The notes under the pieces are model-generated. The model saw only the letters and a list, made by a program, of their open reading frames with translations, had not been told where the DNA came from and searched no databases. 64,000 bases of DNA from Hofstenia miamia (taxonomy: Eukaryota; Xenacoelomorpha; Acoela; Hofsteniidae), in assembly GCA_900660155.1 (NCBI GenBank), contig CABFPE010000129.1:671250-735249 (forward strand), written 5' to 3'. A program made the translations under genes and the position numbers. Numbering within the stretch: the first letter of the stretch is position 1; each line of letters begins with the position of its first letter. Below, piece after piece: positions 1-10,319 of the stretch.

Positions 1-22
1 TATATATATATATATATATATA
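1..22. repeat. (TA)n microsatellite
   Basis: The window opens inside a run of alternating TA; its left end is outside the window. Confidence 0.95.
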
Positions 23-1589
23 ACAACCAAGAGAAGTAGTAAATTATTTTCAATTAACAATCACAAACACTAAGCACTAAAAAAAAATAATTAACTAAAA
101 ACTCGATGTTAATATTTATTATAAATTATAAAACTTATCGCGAATTGGAAAATTTGATTAAAATTTAGAAAACATCGAAATTCTAAATAAATGGCTTCAG
201 ATAGTTTTAAGAAAGTGTGGAATAAACTTAAATGAAGATCAATTAATGTATATTTAACATATACATTATATATATAATGTATGTATAATTAATACATATG
301 TATTGCAAAATTCACTCGAAATTTTTTAAGATTTAAGTGGATACAAAAACAAATTAAATTATAGAGCAAGTTGCTAGGAGACCATCATAAAAATTCATTC
401 GTAAAATTAACTACGTCAATATGACCCATTAGTTGTATATCACTACCTCCAATATGCTTTTACCACACTGAAATCACGAAGATTTTAAAACCATTAGGAA
501 CACGAACTCCTTGGAATTGTGATTATATTGATTATATACTTAAATTAATGAATGTAATTCTTTTTAATGTATTTTGATTAGTTTGCAAAATTTACAATTT
601 TGACATCAAACATTTACTTAAAATGCCCATACCTCATTTTAAGAATTAATATTCTTTATTTTTTCCAATTACATTCAATTCTGAGCTCTTAAAATAACCT
701 CTAATTGATTGTTTTTTACAATATTTTAAAGTAAATTTTCAATCAATGACTTCACTACTAAGTTTTTAAATAAAGTTTTGAAAGCTCATCTATGCTTAAG
801 TTTTAACATTCTTAGAGCTCCAAAACCCTTGAAAATTATTATAAATTGCTGACTTCACTTAAGATTTGTTGAACAAATGATATTAGGATAAACATTAAAA
901 CTTGTCTTATACTAAGAATATAATGTTTTGGTTGTGTATCATTTCCCCATTTTCATTTCACACATTTATGAAATCATCAATTTGGGACCATTACAGTGAC
1001 AATCTTACTTAAATTATAACTAAATATTTCAATGAATAAATATATTTCACTAAACTCTATTTTGAATAGTTTAGCTTAGATTATTAAGATCTGAAATTGT
1101 AATCAAATGAATATTACAATTATATACACTGATTGTTACTTATTGCATTTAATAAATATTAAACAGTCATCTGAAATAGAAATCTAGGGTTTAGTATTAA
1201 CATAATTTTTTATTCTTAAATTCTAAGAATGTAGTTAATTCCTAAATAATAATTGTGCTATATTTACATGTTCATTTTTTGATAATAATGCAGATACTTG
1301 GGCTAGATTATTAGTTTTACAAAAATATTCTACAAAATTGTGCATTAGATAATACAGATTGATAATATATGAAAAATTAAAGATTTGAATTCTTTGGGAT
1401 ATGCTTATTAAAATGGTCCTTCAGTTTTGTCACCAAAGAAATTTGTATGTTACTAGGGAATTATATTCTGATGTCACCTTGGACACTTGTACATTTTATT
1501 TTAATATATTATTTTTAATGCTTTTACATTTATAAAATAGTTAATTTTTAAGAAACAAAACTAATCTGTAAAAATTTTGTAGAAACATT
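23..1589. other. AT-rich DNA, no gene seen
   Basis: Very AT-rich sequence. The open frames are short and show no recognisable family or codon-like pattern. I see nothing else in it. Confidence 0.6.
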
Positions 1590-1638
1590 GAGCACAATAT
1601 GAAACTAGTTCTGTCCCAACACAAATTGAAATGCATAT

Positions 1639-1980
1639 CACCTGTCTTTGTAGGTTGGTACTTTTTATCAACATATCAGATCTTGAGACTGACATAGGGA
1701 GCCTTGAGAACAACATAGCAATACTTTATGACAATATGAATAATAATTTAGCATTAATGAGGTATACATATCAATTATATCAAAAGGGACCTCAAAATTT
1801 ATTCTTTAACAGTTGTTTATTGAGTTGTAATGTAGACTAAATGATAAAATATTATACTTCATTTAATACTAAATTTTTGTTCATATTGTCATAAAGATTT
1901 GCTATGTCATTCTCAAGGTTCCCTATGTTGGTGTTAAGATTTCATGTGTTGATAAAAAGTACCAACAATCTTTGTGATGG
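1639..1980. repeat. Foldback (inverted) repeat, MITE-like
   Basis: Bases 1639-1761 reappear in reverse complement at 1858-1980, with several mismatches and small indels. The arms are about 120 bp and the spacer about 95 bp. Weaker matching (for example ATGGAAACTA against ATATGAAACTA) suggests the arms once reached to about 1595 and 2020. There is no transposase inside. The small open frame at 1631-1840 lies mostly on the left arm and is probably not a gene. Most likely a degraded foldback MITE. Confidence 0.65.
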
Positions 1981-2203
1981 CATAATAATTATCCACATTA
2001 GTTTCCATTCAAAATTTAAATCCAAATAAATAAGGTTTGTGAATTGCAAGTGAATCACAAAAAGATTACTATATCACACTTGGTAGGAAGTGAAGTATGA
2101 AGTTAGAGAAAAGTTGGGTCAATCCACTCCCTTAAAATAGTATAATTATATATTAATTTATCTTGATAACTTTTCCCCATCAAAAGTAACCTACATTTGA
2201 TTA

Positions 2204-3443
2204 CTTAAAATATTGTTAAAAAGGGCTTTCTATTTGCTTTGTGATGCATATTCTTCATTTAAATTGAAAAATTGTACTCTTTATACTTACTTGATTAGTT
2301 ATTAAAATTTGTACAGTTTTGCTAGTAATAATAATAATAATAATAATAAATGTGAATTCAAACTGTACAAACAGTCATAACAAAAATTATAACATAACAA
2401 AGGGATTGTTTGAATTACAAATAAGTTTAACAGGATCCCACATTTTGGGGTAGGAATGATATCAAAACTTAGACACAGTTTTAATGAAGAACTCCTGAGT
2501 GTGTTTTTAAAACAGATTCGTCAGTTGCCAAAAGTCCAGTGGCAAAGGCATAAATGGGTTCACAAGCTGAACAGCGCGAGTGTAGAAATTGTGACCACTG
2601 GTCTTTCTTCATGTAGCCTTTGTGTGAAACTTCATAAATTTTGCTGAGTGATGTGCAATCAGTGGGTGATTTCAAAAATTATTCCTATGGCATCAGGTAG
2701 ATCAACTAGGATTGTGTTTAACATGCATAAGTCATTGTAGGCCTTCTGAAATGGCAATGGGAGGAGATTACCACTGGAAAGACACATGGCATAGACTTAA
2801 TCCAATTCAAAATCTCTACTAAATATCCATTTCAGAGCTCTCCTTTGTATGTTTTCCATCAATTTTAGCTGACACAAGCTTGCTGACCAGACTGGACTGG
2901 CATACATCAGAATACAGAGAATCATTGTCTTGTAGAGAGTCAACTTCACTTTGAGCCCGGCTGAAAATGAGATGTTTCTCCTCAGAAGGTTCAACTGGTG
3001 AGAGGATTTTTTGATTTGGTGGTTGATGTATGCAGACCAGGACATATTGTACGAAAATGTGACCCAAGATCTTTAACTATGTCTTTAGAGGTAATCACAT
3101 TACCACCAGTGGAAATTATACACTCTGTATGCTTGACATACTTGAAGACAATAAAGTCAAACTTATCTGTGTTAAATTTCAGTTTATTTTCAACAGCCCA
3201 GAGCAGAGCTTTGTTGGTTGCTCACTGCACCTGTGGTAATTCCAGTAATTGGAAATAAGTATATAATCTACATTATTATACTAGATCTTGTTTTAAAATT
3301 CATATAACTAACTTCCAGGATTGTTGGAAGGCCTTTTTCTTGGTGTCATGATTGGGTGCTTCCAAATTAGTTTCGGTAAACATTTGAATATTGTAGCATA
3401 ATCCAACACTTAAAGCTGCAAAACAAAAGAGATTAGTCAGAGA
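2204..3443. repeat. Left copy of 1,240-bp direct repeat at a single-N join
   Basis: This stretch is repeated at 3445-4684 at a constant offset of 1,241, with no indel seen. One clear substitution is a C/T difference near 3055/4296. The copies are separated only by the single N at 3444. That pattern fits two overlapping contigs placed end to end, or two alleles, better than a true tandem duplication. Confidence 0.85.
2326..3240 (-). mobile_element. LINE 3' fragment (reverse transcriptase C-terminal part), copy 1
   Basis: On the minus strand, about 3236-2797 encodes the C-terminal part of a non-LTR reverse transcriptase. There is a segment like N-x-L-x-x-N-x-x-K-x-x-x-I-V-F, then the thumb-type sequence LYKTMILCILMYASPVW and a following IQRRALKWI. 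This order is typical of CR1/Jockey-like LINE ORF2 ends. The element is 5' truncated and frame-shifted between its parts. A (TAA)n run at 2326-2349 lies just beyond the minus-strand 3' end and is probably its simple-repeat tail. Confidence 0.75.
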
Positions 3444-3444
3444 N
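3444..3444. other. Single-N assembly join
   Basis: One N sits exactly between two near-identical 1,240-bp stretches. It marks a contig junction of unknown true spacing. Confidence 0.9.
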
Positions 3445-4684
3445 CTTAAAATATTGTTAAAAAGGGCTTTCTATTTGCTTTGTGATGCATATTCTTCATT
3501 TAAATTGAAAAATTGTACTCTTTATACTTACTTGATTAGTTATTAAAATTTGTACAGTTTTGCTAGTAATAATAATAATAATAATAATAAATGTGAATTC
3601 AAACTGTACAAACAGTCATAACAAAAATTATAACATAACAAAGGGATTGTTTGAATTACAAATAAGTTTAACAGGATCCCACATTTTGGGGTAGGAATGA
3701 TATCAAAACTTAGACACAGTTTTAATGAAGAACTCCTGAGTGTGTTTTTAAAACAGATTCGTCAGTTGCCAAAAGTCCAGTGGCAAAGGCATAAATGGGT
3801 TCACAAGCTGAACAGCGCGAGTGTAGAAATTGTGACCACTGGTCTTTCTTCATGTAGCCTTTGTGTGAAACTTCATAAATTTTGCTGAGTGATGTGCAAT
3901 CAGTGGGTGATTTCAAAAATTATTCCTATGGCATCAGGTAGATCAACTAGGATTGTGTTTAACATGCATAAGTCATTGTAGGCCTTCTGAAATGGCAATG
4001 GGAGGAGATTACCACTGGAAAGACACATGGCATAGACTTAATCCAATTCAAAATCTCTACTAAATATCCATTTCAGAGCTCTCCTTTGTATGTTTTCCAT
4101 CAATTTTAGCTGACACAAGCTTGCTGACCAGACTGGACTGGCATACATCAGAATACAGAGAATCATTGTCTTGTAGAGAGTCAACTTCACTTTGAGCCCG
4201 GCTGAAAATGAGATGTTTCTCCTCAGAAGGTTCAACTGGTGAGAGGATTTTTTGATTTGGTGGTTGATGTATGCAGACCAGGACATATTGTATGAAAATG
4301 TGACCCAAGATCTTTAACTATGTCTTTAGAGGTAATCACATTACCACCAGTGGAAATTATACACTCTGTATGCTTGACATACTTGAAGACAATAAAGTCA
4401 AACTTATCTGTGTTAAATTTCAGTTTATTTTCAACAGCCCAGAGCAGAGCTTTGTTGGTTGCTCACTGCACCTGTGGTAATTCCAGTAATTGGAAATAAG
4501 TATATAATCTACATTATTATACTAGATCTTGTTTTAAAATTCATATAACTAACTTCCAGGATTGTTGGAAGGCCTTTTTCTTGGTGTCATGATTGGGTGC
4601 TTCCAAATTAGTTTCGGTAAACATTTGAATATTGTAGCATAATCCAACACTTAAAGCTGCAAAACAAAAGAGATTAGTCAGAGA
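3445..4684. repeat. Right copy of 1,240-bp direct repeat
   Basis: Nearly identical to 2204-3443. Sequence after 4684 is unique, so this copy is the one continuous with the right-hand contig. Confidence 0.85.
3567..4481 (-). mobile_element. LINE 3' fragment, copy 2 (same as 2326-3240)
   Basis: Same LINE tail as the first copy, carried in the right half of the duplicated stretch. If the duplication is an assembly artefact, only one LINE copy exists in the genome. Confidence 0.7.
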
Positions 4685-5944
4685 AGATTAATATCAAATT
4701 CAATGATGATTAAAAATAGTATTAATTGTAAACTAAAATCAATTTATGTTTAGCATCAGTAATTTTGTATAAAGCAACTAAGAAACAACATTTACCAAAT
4801 AGTGCTTGTCAAAACAATTGGGCAAAACGAAAGAGGGCAATAACGCTTCCATTTTTTTTCAGCCATCTTGGCAATGATATGAAATTCAAATTCAACAGGT
4901 ACTTTTGGATTAGAAACTATAAATAGCATGAAATCAATTGGAGAAACTTTTGAAGTAAATTCTGTGAAAATCTTATATTTAGATTTAATTTGGTTTGCTT
5001 ATTATTAAATGATGTCAAGCTAAACTGTTGATGTATTAGTAGTGGTGAGGGCACACATTGGGAGGAATTTGAGAGTCCTTGATCCAAGCCATGAAACTGC
5101 ATATATGTTAGGGATATGATTAGCAGTTTTTCTCCATTTAGCTGACAACTGATTCTTTCATTAACATGTATGCAATAATAAAACCATCAAAGAAATGATT
5201 GGATAACTGATTGTAAGTTATTATCTTTTATATTAATTAGACTATGTAAGTGACCTATAAATAGACTGATAATGAGACCAAGCATGTAGTATTAATTAAA
5301 TGTAGGTTAGGAAGCTGCAATTAATTATAAAGTTAATTATTTGAACTAATTGAAGCCAGTTTTTTTGGTAATGACTGAATAAATATTTATTAAGCAGCTA
5401 GTGGCACTGCCTGGTTTGCAAGTACAAGGTACGCATTATAAATCTGGATTAAGTCACTAACATCCAGCCTTGAGGGTTGCAGTGAGTTAGGATAGGAAAC
5501 ACATAATTTACTTTGTTGAGCTGAGATTTAGAAACAACCCATTAATAATGAAGGTGACCACTTGTTGGAAGATTTGGAGTTTGGAGTTGGCCAGAGGCCT
5601 CATGAAAATATCAAGTTGAAGGAAACTGAATTATTTGGTCCACACCTAAATATTGTTTGATTACAATACAGTTAATTAAAGTTAACTGGATGCATTAATG
5701 AATCAAATCAGTTAGTAAAAGTACATCCCTACCTGCACTTAACACAGAATTACATTCAAAAGGAATTAATCAATTTGAGTTAGAGCTTGGTAGCAGATGC
5801 TACACTAATTCCACAAGTTAACTGGAAATTATACTGAGAGTTGCATGAAAGTGATTCATCCATAACTAAGACATTGGGTTGATGCATTCCATTAAATTAG
5901 CAGTGCATGAAGGACCTAAACACATGATTGTTAATCACTATTAA
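4685..5944. other. No gene seen
   Basis: AT-rich, with short open frames only. The 61-codon minus frame at 4917-5102 has no recognisable motif. Nothing else noted. Confidence 0.55.
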
Positions 5945-6345
5945 TATAGAATCATGGGGAGCTCTGGCTACTCTAGCAGTACTGGGTAACTCAAGAGTTT
6001 AGATTGAAGGTTGCAAAGTCTACCATAGCAGAGAGTGACCTGCATTCCAACAGAAAACATACATTTGTGGTTTACTGATTTTTGCCTAACAAATAAAGAA
6101 ATCCATTCCAAAAAGAACTCCAGCAGTGACCAATTCACATGACATTATGCTGAAGCCAAATCTTTGAAGCCATCCTTACTTGCCAAAGTGCTAATTGTGT
6201 GTCTCAAGTATTAATTTCTAGCTCAATAAACAATTTATCTCAGAGTTCTCTTATCTAAGCTCATGTAAATAAATAATAAATAACAGGCACATAGTTGCTG
6301 TGCATTCACATTTGCCAATGGCATAGTATATTTGCAAGGTGTAAT
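5945..6345 (-). mobile_element. LTR of a Ty3/gypsy-like fossil (solo or far 3' LTR)
   Basis: This segment matches 17701-18083 along its length, with many substitutions and small indels (shared block at 6190-6240 and 17940-17990). The right-hand copy borders a primer-binding-site-like sequence and gag, so both are LTRs of one family, read on the minus strand. Here no matching internal sequence follows directly. It may be a solo LTR or the far LTR of a heavily rearranged copy. The divergence suggests an old insertion. Confidence 0.6.
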
Positions 6346-7792
6346 TATTAAGTGCATGTACAAACAGATTGAATAAAAGATATTATTTCCTACATGTAAC
6401 TGTAACCTAAAGTGGCCATGATTTGGGCTATCACTGTTAAGGAGCTATTTGTTACCCCAAACCTGGTGCAGTTTCCTCCCAAATAGTTGCCAGATCTTAA
6501 ACAACAGTTATCATTAGCAAATCTTTAATCAATGAATCTAAAGGGGGTTAATAGATAAATAATTGAAAAGACCAAATGCTGTAGAAGGAAGCCAAATTTA
6601 TTGTGTGCTTCACTAGATTGACTCAGATATTTATTACAAAATCTGTAACATATTAACTGTCTTGCTTACAATTTCAAAGCACAGTTTCCTTCACAAAGTT
6701 AAAACAAGCAATCACATGTATTTTAAATCAAGAGGACAAATACTAACACTATGAAATTAACTACACTCAAAATTCCAAAATCAACTAAAAGAAATTGATA
6801 CAAATATTTAGCAGCAAATCAAAGAATCAAAACATCAAAAAGACGTAACACCACTTCAGAGTGCCAAAAATAATAAGTTTGAAAAAATAGTTCACTGAGT
6901 GACTCTACATTACATGTAGGGACTAACAGGGACTAACAACACTGACAACCAAATCAATGAAACAGTTACTGTCAATGATATTGGATTATAATGGGGATAA
7001 CAATGTCTATTGTTGAGAGTACAGGATTACACAATCTAAGTCTATATGCCCCATAAATTAAACTTAAATGACATTATTAGCAATAAAGAATATTATTTAC
7101 ATAACTATTTGCTTGGAATTTATTGGGAGGTCATCATACTTAGCAAAATGAAAAACAATGTTCTTCAATTGAAAGTGATTTAATCTTCAAATTTCTCCAT
7201 GCTAAAGGTTTTTTTGCACAATTACAAAAGCTGAAATATTTACAAAGTTCAAAGACATTAACAATTACTAATATTTAGAGCTACAAACTGTCTCTTGCTA
7301 TCTAGAAATAGAAATAGAAATTATTGAAAGAATTAGTGATTCCAAGCATAACAGCACATTACAATAATTTTTTTTGCAAAAATTTAAGTAAAATATGAAA
7401 AAATATGGAGCAGACTATTTTCTCAGTCTTTTTCAACCAATCTGATGCAAAACCTTTTAATTCAATTGATAATGATAAACCATTGTGGACATAGGTAAGG
7501 ATTTTCATACCCTACCAAACCCATGCCCTCACCTTTTCAAAAAATATAGGTTTACACATACTTAATACAAAACTCAAAATAAAAAGCAATAAGATTGCAC
7601 ATTAAATTTGAATACATATGAACACATGTTTACAACATATGACACAGCACCTTGAGTGAATGTTTAATGAATATAATATTAAAATATTTGCTAATCTCCA
7701 AGATCATATGAAATATTAAATTAATAACAATACTATTTTTGAATTTGAAATTGTTGATTAAGATATTTGATTTCCATTTTGGAAATGAATCA

Positions 7793-7796
<4 letters not shown>
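6346..7796. other. No gene seen
   Basis: AT-rich sequence with no convincing open frame or recognisable repeat. It could contain decayed internal parts of the neighbouring LTR element, but I cannot show this. Confidence 0.5.

Positions 7797-7828
<32 letters not shown>
7797..7828. repeat. (AT)n microsatellite
   Basis: An alternating AT run directly abuts the 5' edge of the tandem-repeat element. The element copy at 36916 is likewise preceded by (TA)n. Confidence 0.95.
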
Positions 7829-7831
<3 letters not shown>

Positions 7832-8072
7832 TATAGCAAATGCTGTGTACGTTGAAAAATGTACACACTGGTCCGAATAATAATTTTCGTCGACTGCTGT
7901 GTACTTTTCCCTTGTATGTAGTGGTATTTCGCTTCTGAAATTCGCAAATTTTGAGTTATGTGGACTTTGACTATACAGTGATAATTGTATCCATGTTGAG
8001 CATATCTATGCAAAGTTTCAGGCTTTTAGCCCCAACAGCCGATTTTCTGTGGGCAATTTTAGGAATTTCCAC

Positions 8073-9323
8073 TGTGAAGTGCTACATGACCCGCTATTCC
8101 CATGGGATTTAGTAGTTTCAATGCCCAGGAAATTAAAATTTCGCCGCACTTGGTACCAAAATGGGACTGGGACCCTCAAAGAAGAACGTGGGACCTCAGA
8201 TTCCAAAAAAATCTTCATAATATTTTCAAAATTCCGTTTCCAAATGAAAGGTATCCCATGGGATCACAGGTAAACATGATGGGATAAGAATATTTATTGG
8301 GATATGTCTTTTTATGCATGTGGGACCAATAATTTACATGAAATTTGGTCTTGGACCAATAATTTATGGTCCTTTCAGACCTTCCGTACATAGCGGTCAT
8401 TATCAAAATTTGGAAGTTCCGCTGTGAAGTGCTACATGACCCGCTATTCCCATGGGATTTACTTGTTTCAATGCCCAGGAAATTAAAATTTCGCCGCACT
8501 TGGTACCAAAATGGGACTGGGACCCTCAAAGAAGAACGTGGGACCTCAGATTCCAAAAAAATCTTCATAATATTTTCAAAATTCCGTTTCCAAATGAAAG
8601 GTATCCCATGGGATCACAGGTAAACTTGATGAGATAGGAATATTTACTGGGATATGCATGTGGGACCAATAATTTAGATGAACTTTGGTCTTGGACTAAT
8701 AATTTATGGTCCTTTCAGACCTTCCATGCATAGTGGTCATTATCAAAATTTGGAAGTTCCGCTGTGAAGTGCTATATGACCCGCTATTCCCATGGGATTT
8801 ACTTGTTTCAATTATCAGGAAATTAAAATTTCGCCGCACTTGGTACCAAAATGGGACTGGGACCCTCAAAGAAGAACGTGGGACCTCAGATTCCAAAAAA
8901 ATCTTCATAATATTTTCAAAATTCCGTTTCCAAATGAAAGGTATCCCATGGGATCACAGGTAAACATGATGAGATAGGAATATTTACTGGGATATGCATG
9001 TGGGACCAATAATTTAGATGAACTTTGGTCTTGGACTAATAATTTATGGTCCTTTCAGACCTTCCATGCATAGTGGTCATTATCAAAATTTGGAAGTTCC
9101 GCTGTGAAGTGCTACATGACCCGCTATTCCCATGGGATTTACTTGTTTCAATGCCCAGGAAATTAAAATTTCGCCGCACTTGGTACCAAAATGGGACTGG
9201 GACCCTCAAAGAAGAACGTGGGACCTCAGATTCCAAAAAAATCTTCATAATATTTTCAAAATTCCGTTTCCAAATGAAAGGTATCCCATGGGATCACAGG
9301 TAAACATGATGGGATAAGAATAT
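8073..9323 (+). repeat. Tandem array, period ~340 bp (about 3.7 units)
   Basis: Equivalent points fall at 8102, 8452, 8792 and 9132, giving spacings of 350, 340 and 340; the first unit has a 10-bp insertion. Units are about 97-99% identical, so amplification was recent. Each unit holds short palindromes such as ATCCCATGGGAT and open frames of 60-85 codons on both strands. Because 340 is not a multiple of 3, frames do not continue between units, so the open frames are probably incidental. Confidence 0.9.
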
Positions 9324-9324
9324 N
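9324..9324. other. Single-N join inside the repeat element
   Basis: The array is cut by one N. The sequence right of it (from 9325) restarts at the element head, equivalent to 7950, and then runs through one more diverged unit to 9787. The true number of units and the order here are unknown. Confidence 0.85.
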
Positions 9325-9787
9325 TTTGAGTTATGTGGACTTTGACTATACAGTGATAATTGTATCCATGTTGAGCATATCTATGAGAAGTTTGAGGCTT
9401 TTAGCCCCAACAGCCAATTTTCTGTGGGCAATTTTAGGAATTTCCACTGTGAAGTGCTACATGACCCGCTATTCCCATGAAAGTTAGTAGTTTCAATGCC
9501 CAGGAAATTAAAATTTCGCTGCACTTGGTACCAAAATGGGACTGGGACCCTCAAAGAAGAATGTGGAACCTCAGATTCCAAAAAAATCTTCATAATATTT
9601 TGAAAATTTCGTTTTACAAATGAAGGGTATCCCATGGGATCACAGGTAAACATGATGGGATAAGAATATTTACTGGGATATGTCTTTTTTATGCATGTGG
9701 GACCAATAATTTACATGAACTTTGGTCTTGGACCAATAATTTATGGTCCTTTCAGACCTTCCATGCATAGTGGTCATTATCAAAATT

Positions 9788-10319
9788 TCCACTGAGTATT
9801 GTTCATTTATTTCTCTTCAGTTTATTCACAGTAAATTTATTTTACTTTTATTTTTTTTATGTATTCTTATATTAAAATATGTGTTTCTAATTCTGCAACT
9901 GTGTAATTAAAGGGAACCCAGACAGTGGACAAATTGACTGGCATGTCCCTTTAACAAGGTTAGCTGTATAGCTAGGGTTTTTGTTGTACTGCTTGTCATT
10001 TATAGTAAAAATCATTATTATTCTTTTCACATAAATTGCACCAGATGATAAATGCACTGAGCTTAGGGTATTTTACTTAGCACTTAGATTCACCACTTGC
10101 ACCCAAGAGTTAGGGCTTCTTACTTCTTAATCTAATTAGGGCTCTAGTCTTATATGAATGTTCAAAAAGTTTATCTGTATCAGGTCAGCCAAGTGTCACC
10201 ACTCTTTCCTCACATGATTTCCTGATTACATTTAACCTTTTTGGGATCAGATATAATGGCAGGAGGAGTTAGTTATTTATTTGTAGCATTGGCCAATCCA
10301 TGCATCAACTTGAAACCCT
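9788..10319. other. No gene seen
   Basis: No open frame or repeat that I recognise lies between the tandem-repeat element and the plus-strand LTR fossil. Confidence 0.5.

Larger units (their letters stand above)
7829..9787 (+). mobile_element. Non-autonomous element with internal ~340-bp tandem array
   Basis: A dispersed repeat. Bases 7829-7993 recur with about 90% identity at 36916-37071, and both copies start right after a TA microsatellite. The unique head is followed by ~340-bp tandem units. The last homologous base is about 9787, where the sequence departs from the unit consensus. No transposase or other long coding frame is present. A head, internal minisatellite and microsatellite junction recall Helentron-associated interspersed elements, but I see no diagnostic terminus, so the class is unproven. 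Confidence 0.6.

Noticed and set aside
1631-1840. 69-codon plus frame
   Set aside because: It lies largely on one arm of an inverted repeat; no family resemblance.
2456-3888. Two identical 63-64 codon frames (2456 and 3697) as a duplicated gene
   Set aside because: They fall in the 1,240-bp stretch doubled at the single N, downstream of a LINE RT region, and show no domain.
7630-8013. 127-codon minus frame
   Set aside because: It reads through the AT microsatellite (alternating Ile/Tyr) and the repeat-element head; low-complexity artefact.
8049-9317. Repeated 61-117 codon frames on both strands as a gene family
   Set aside because: They are the same ~340-bp satellite unit. The period is not a multiple of 3 and no motif is present.
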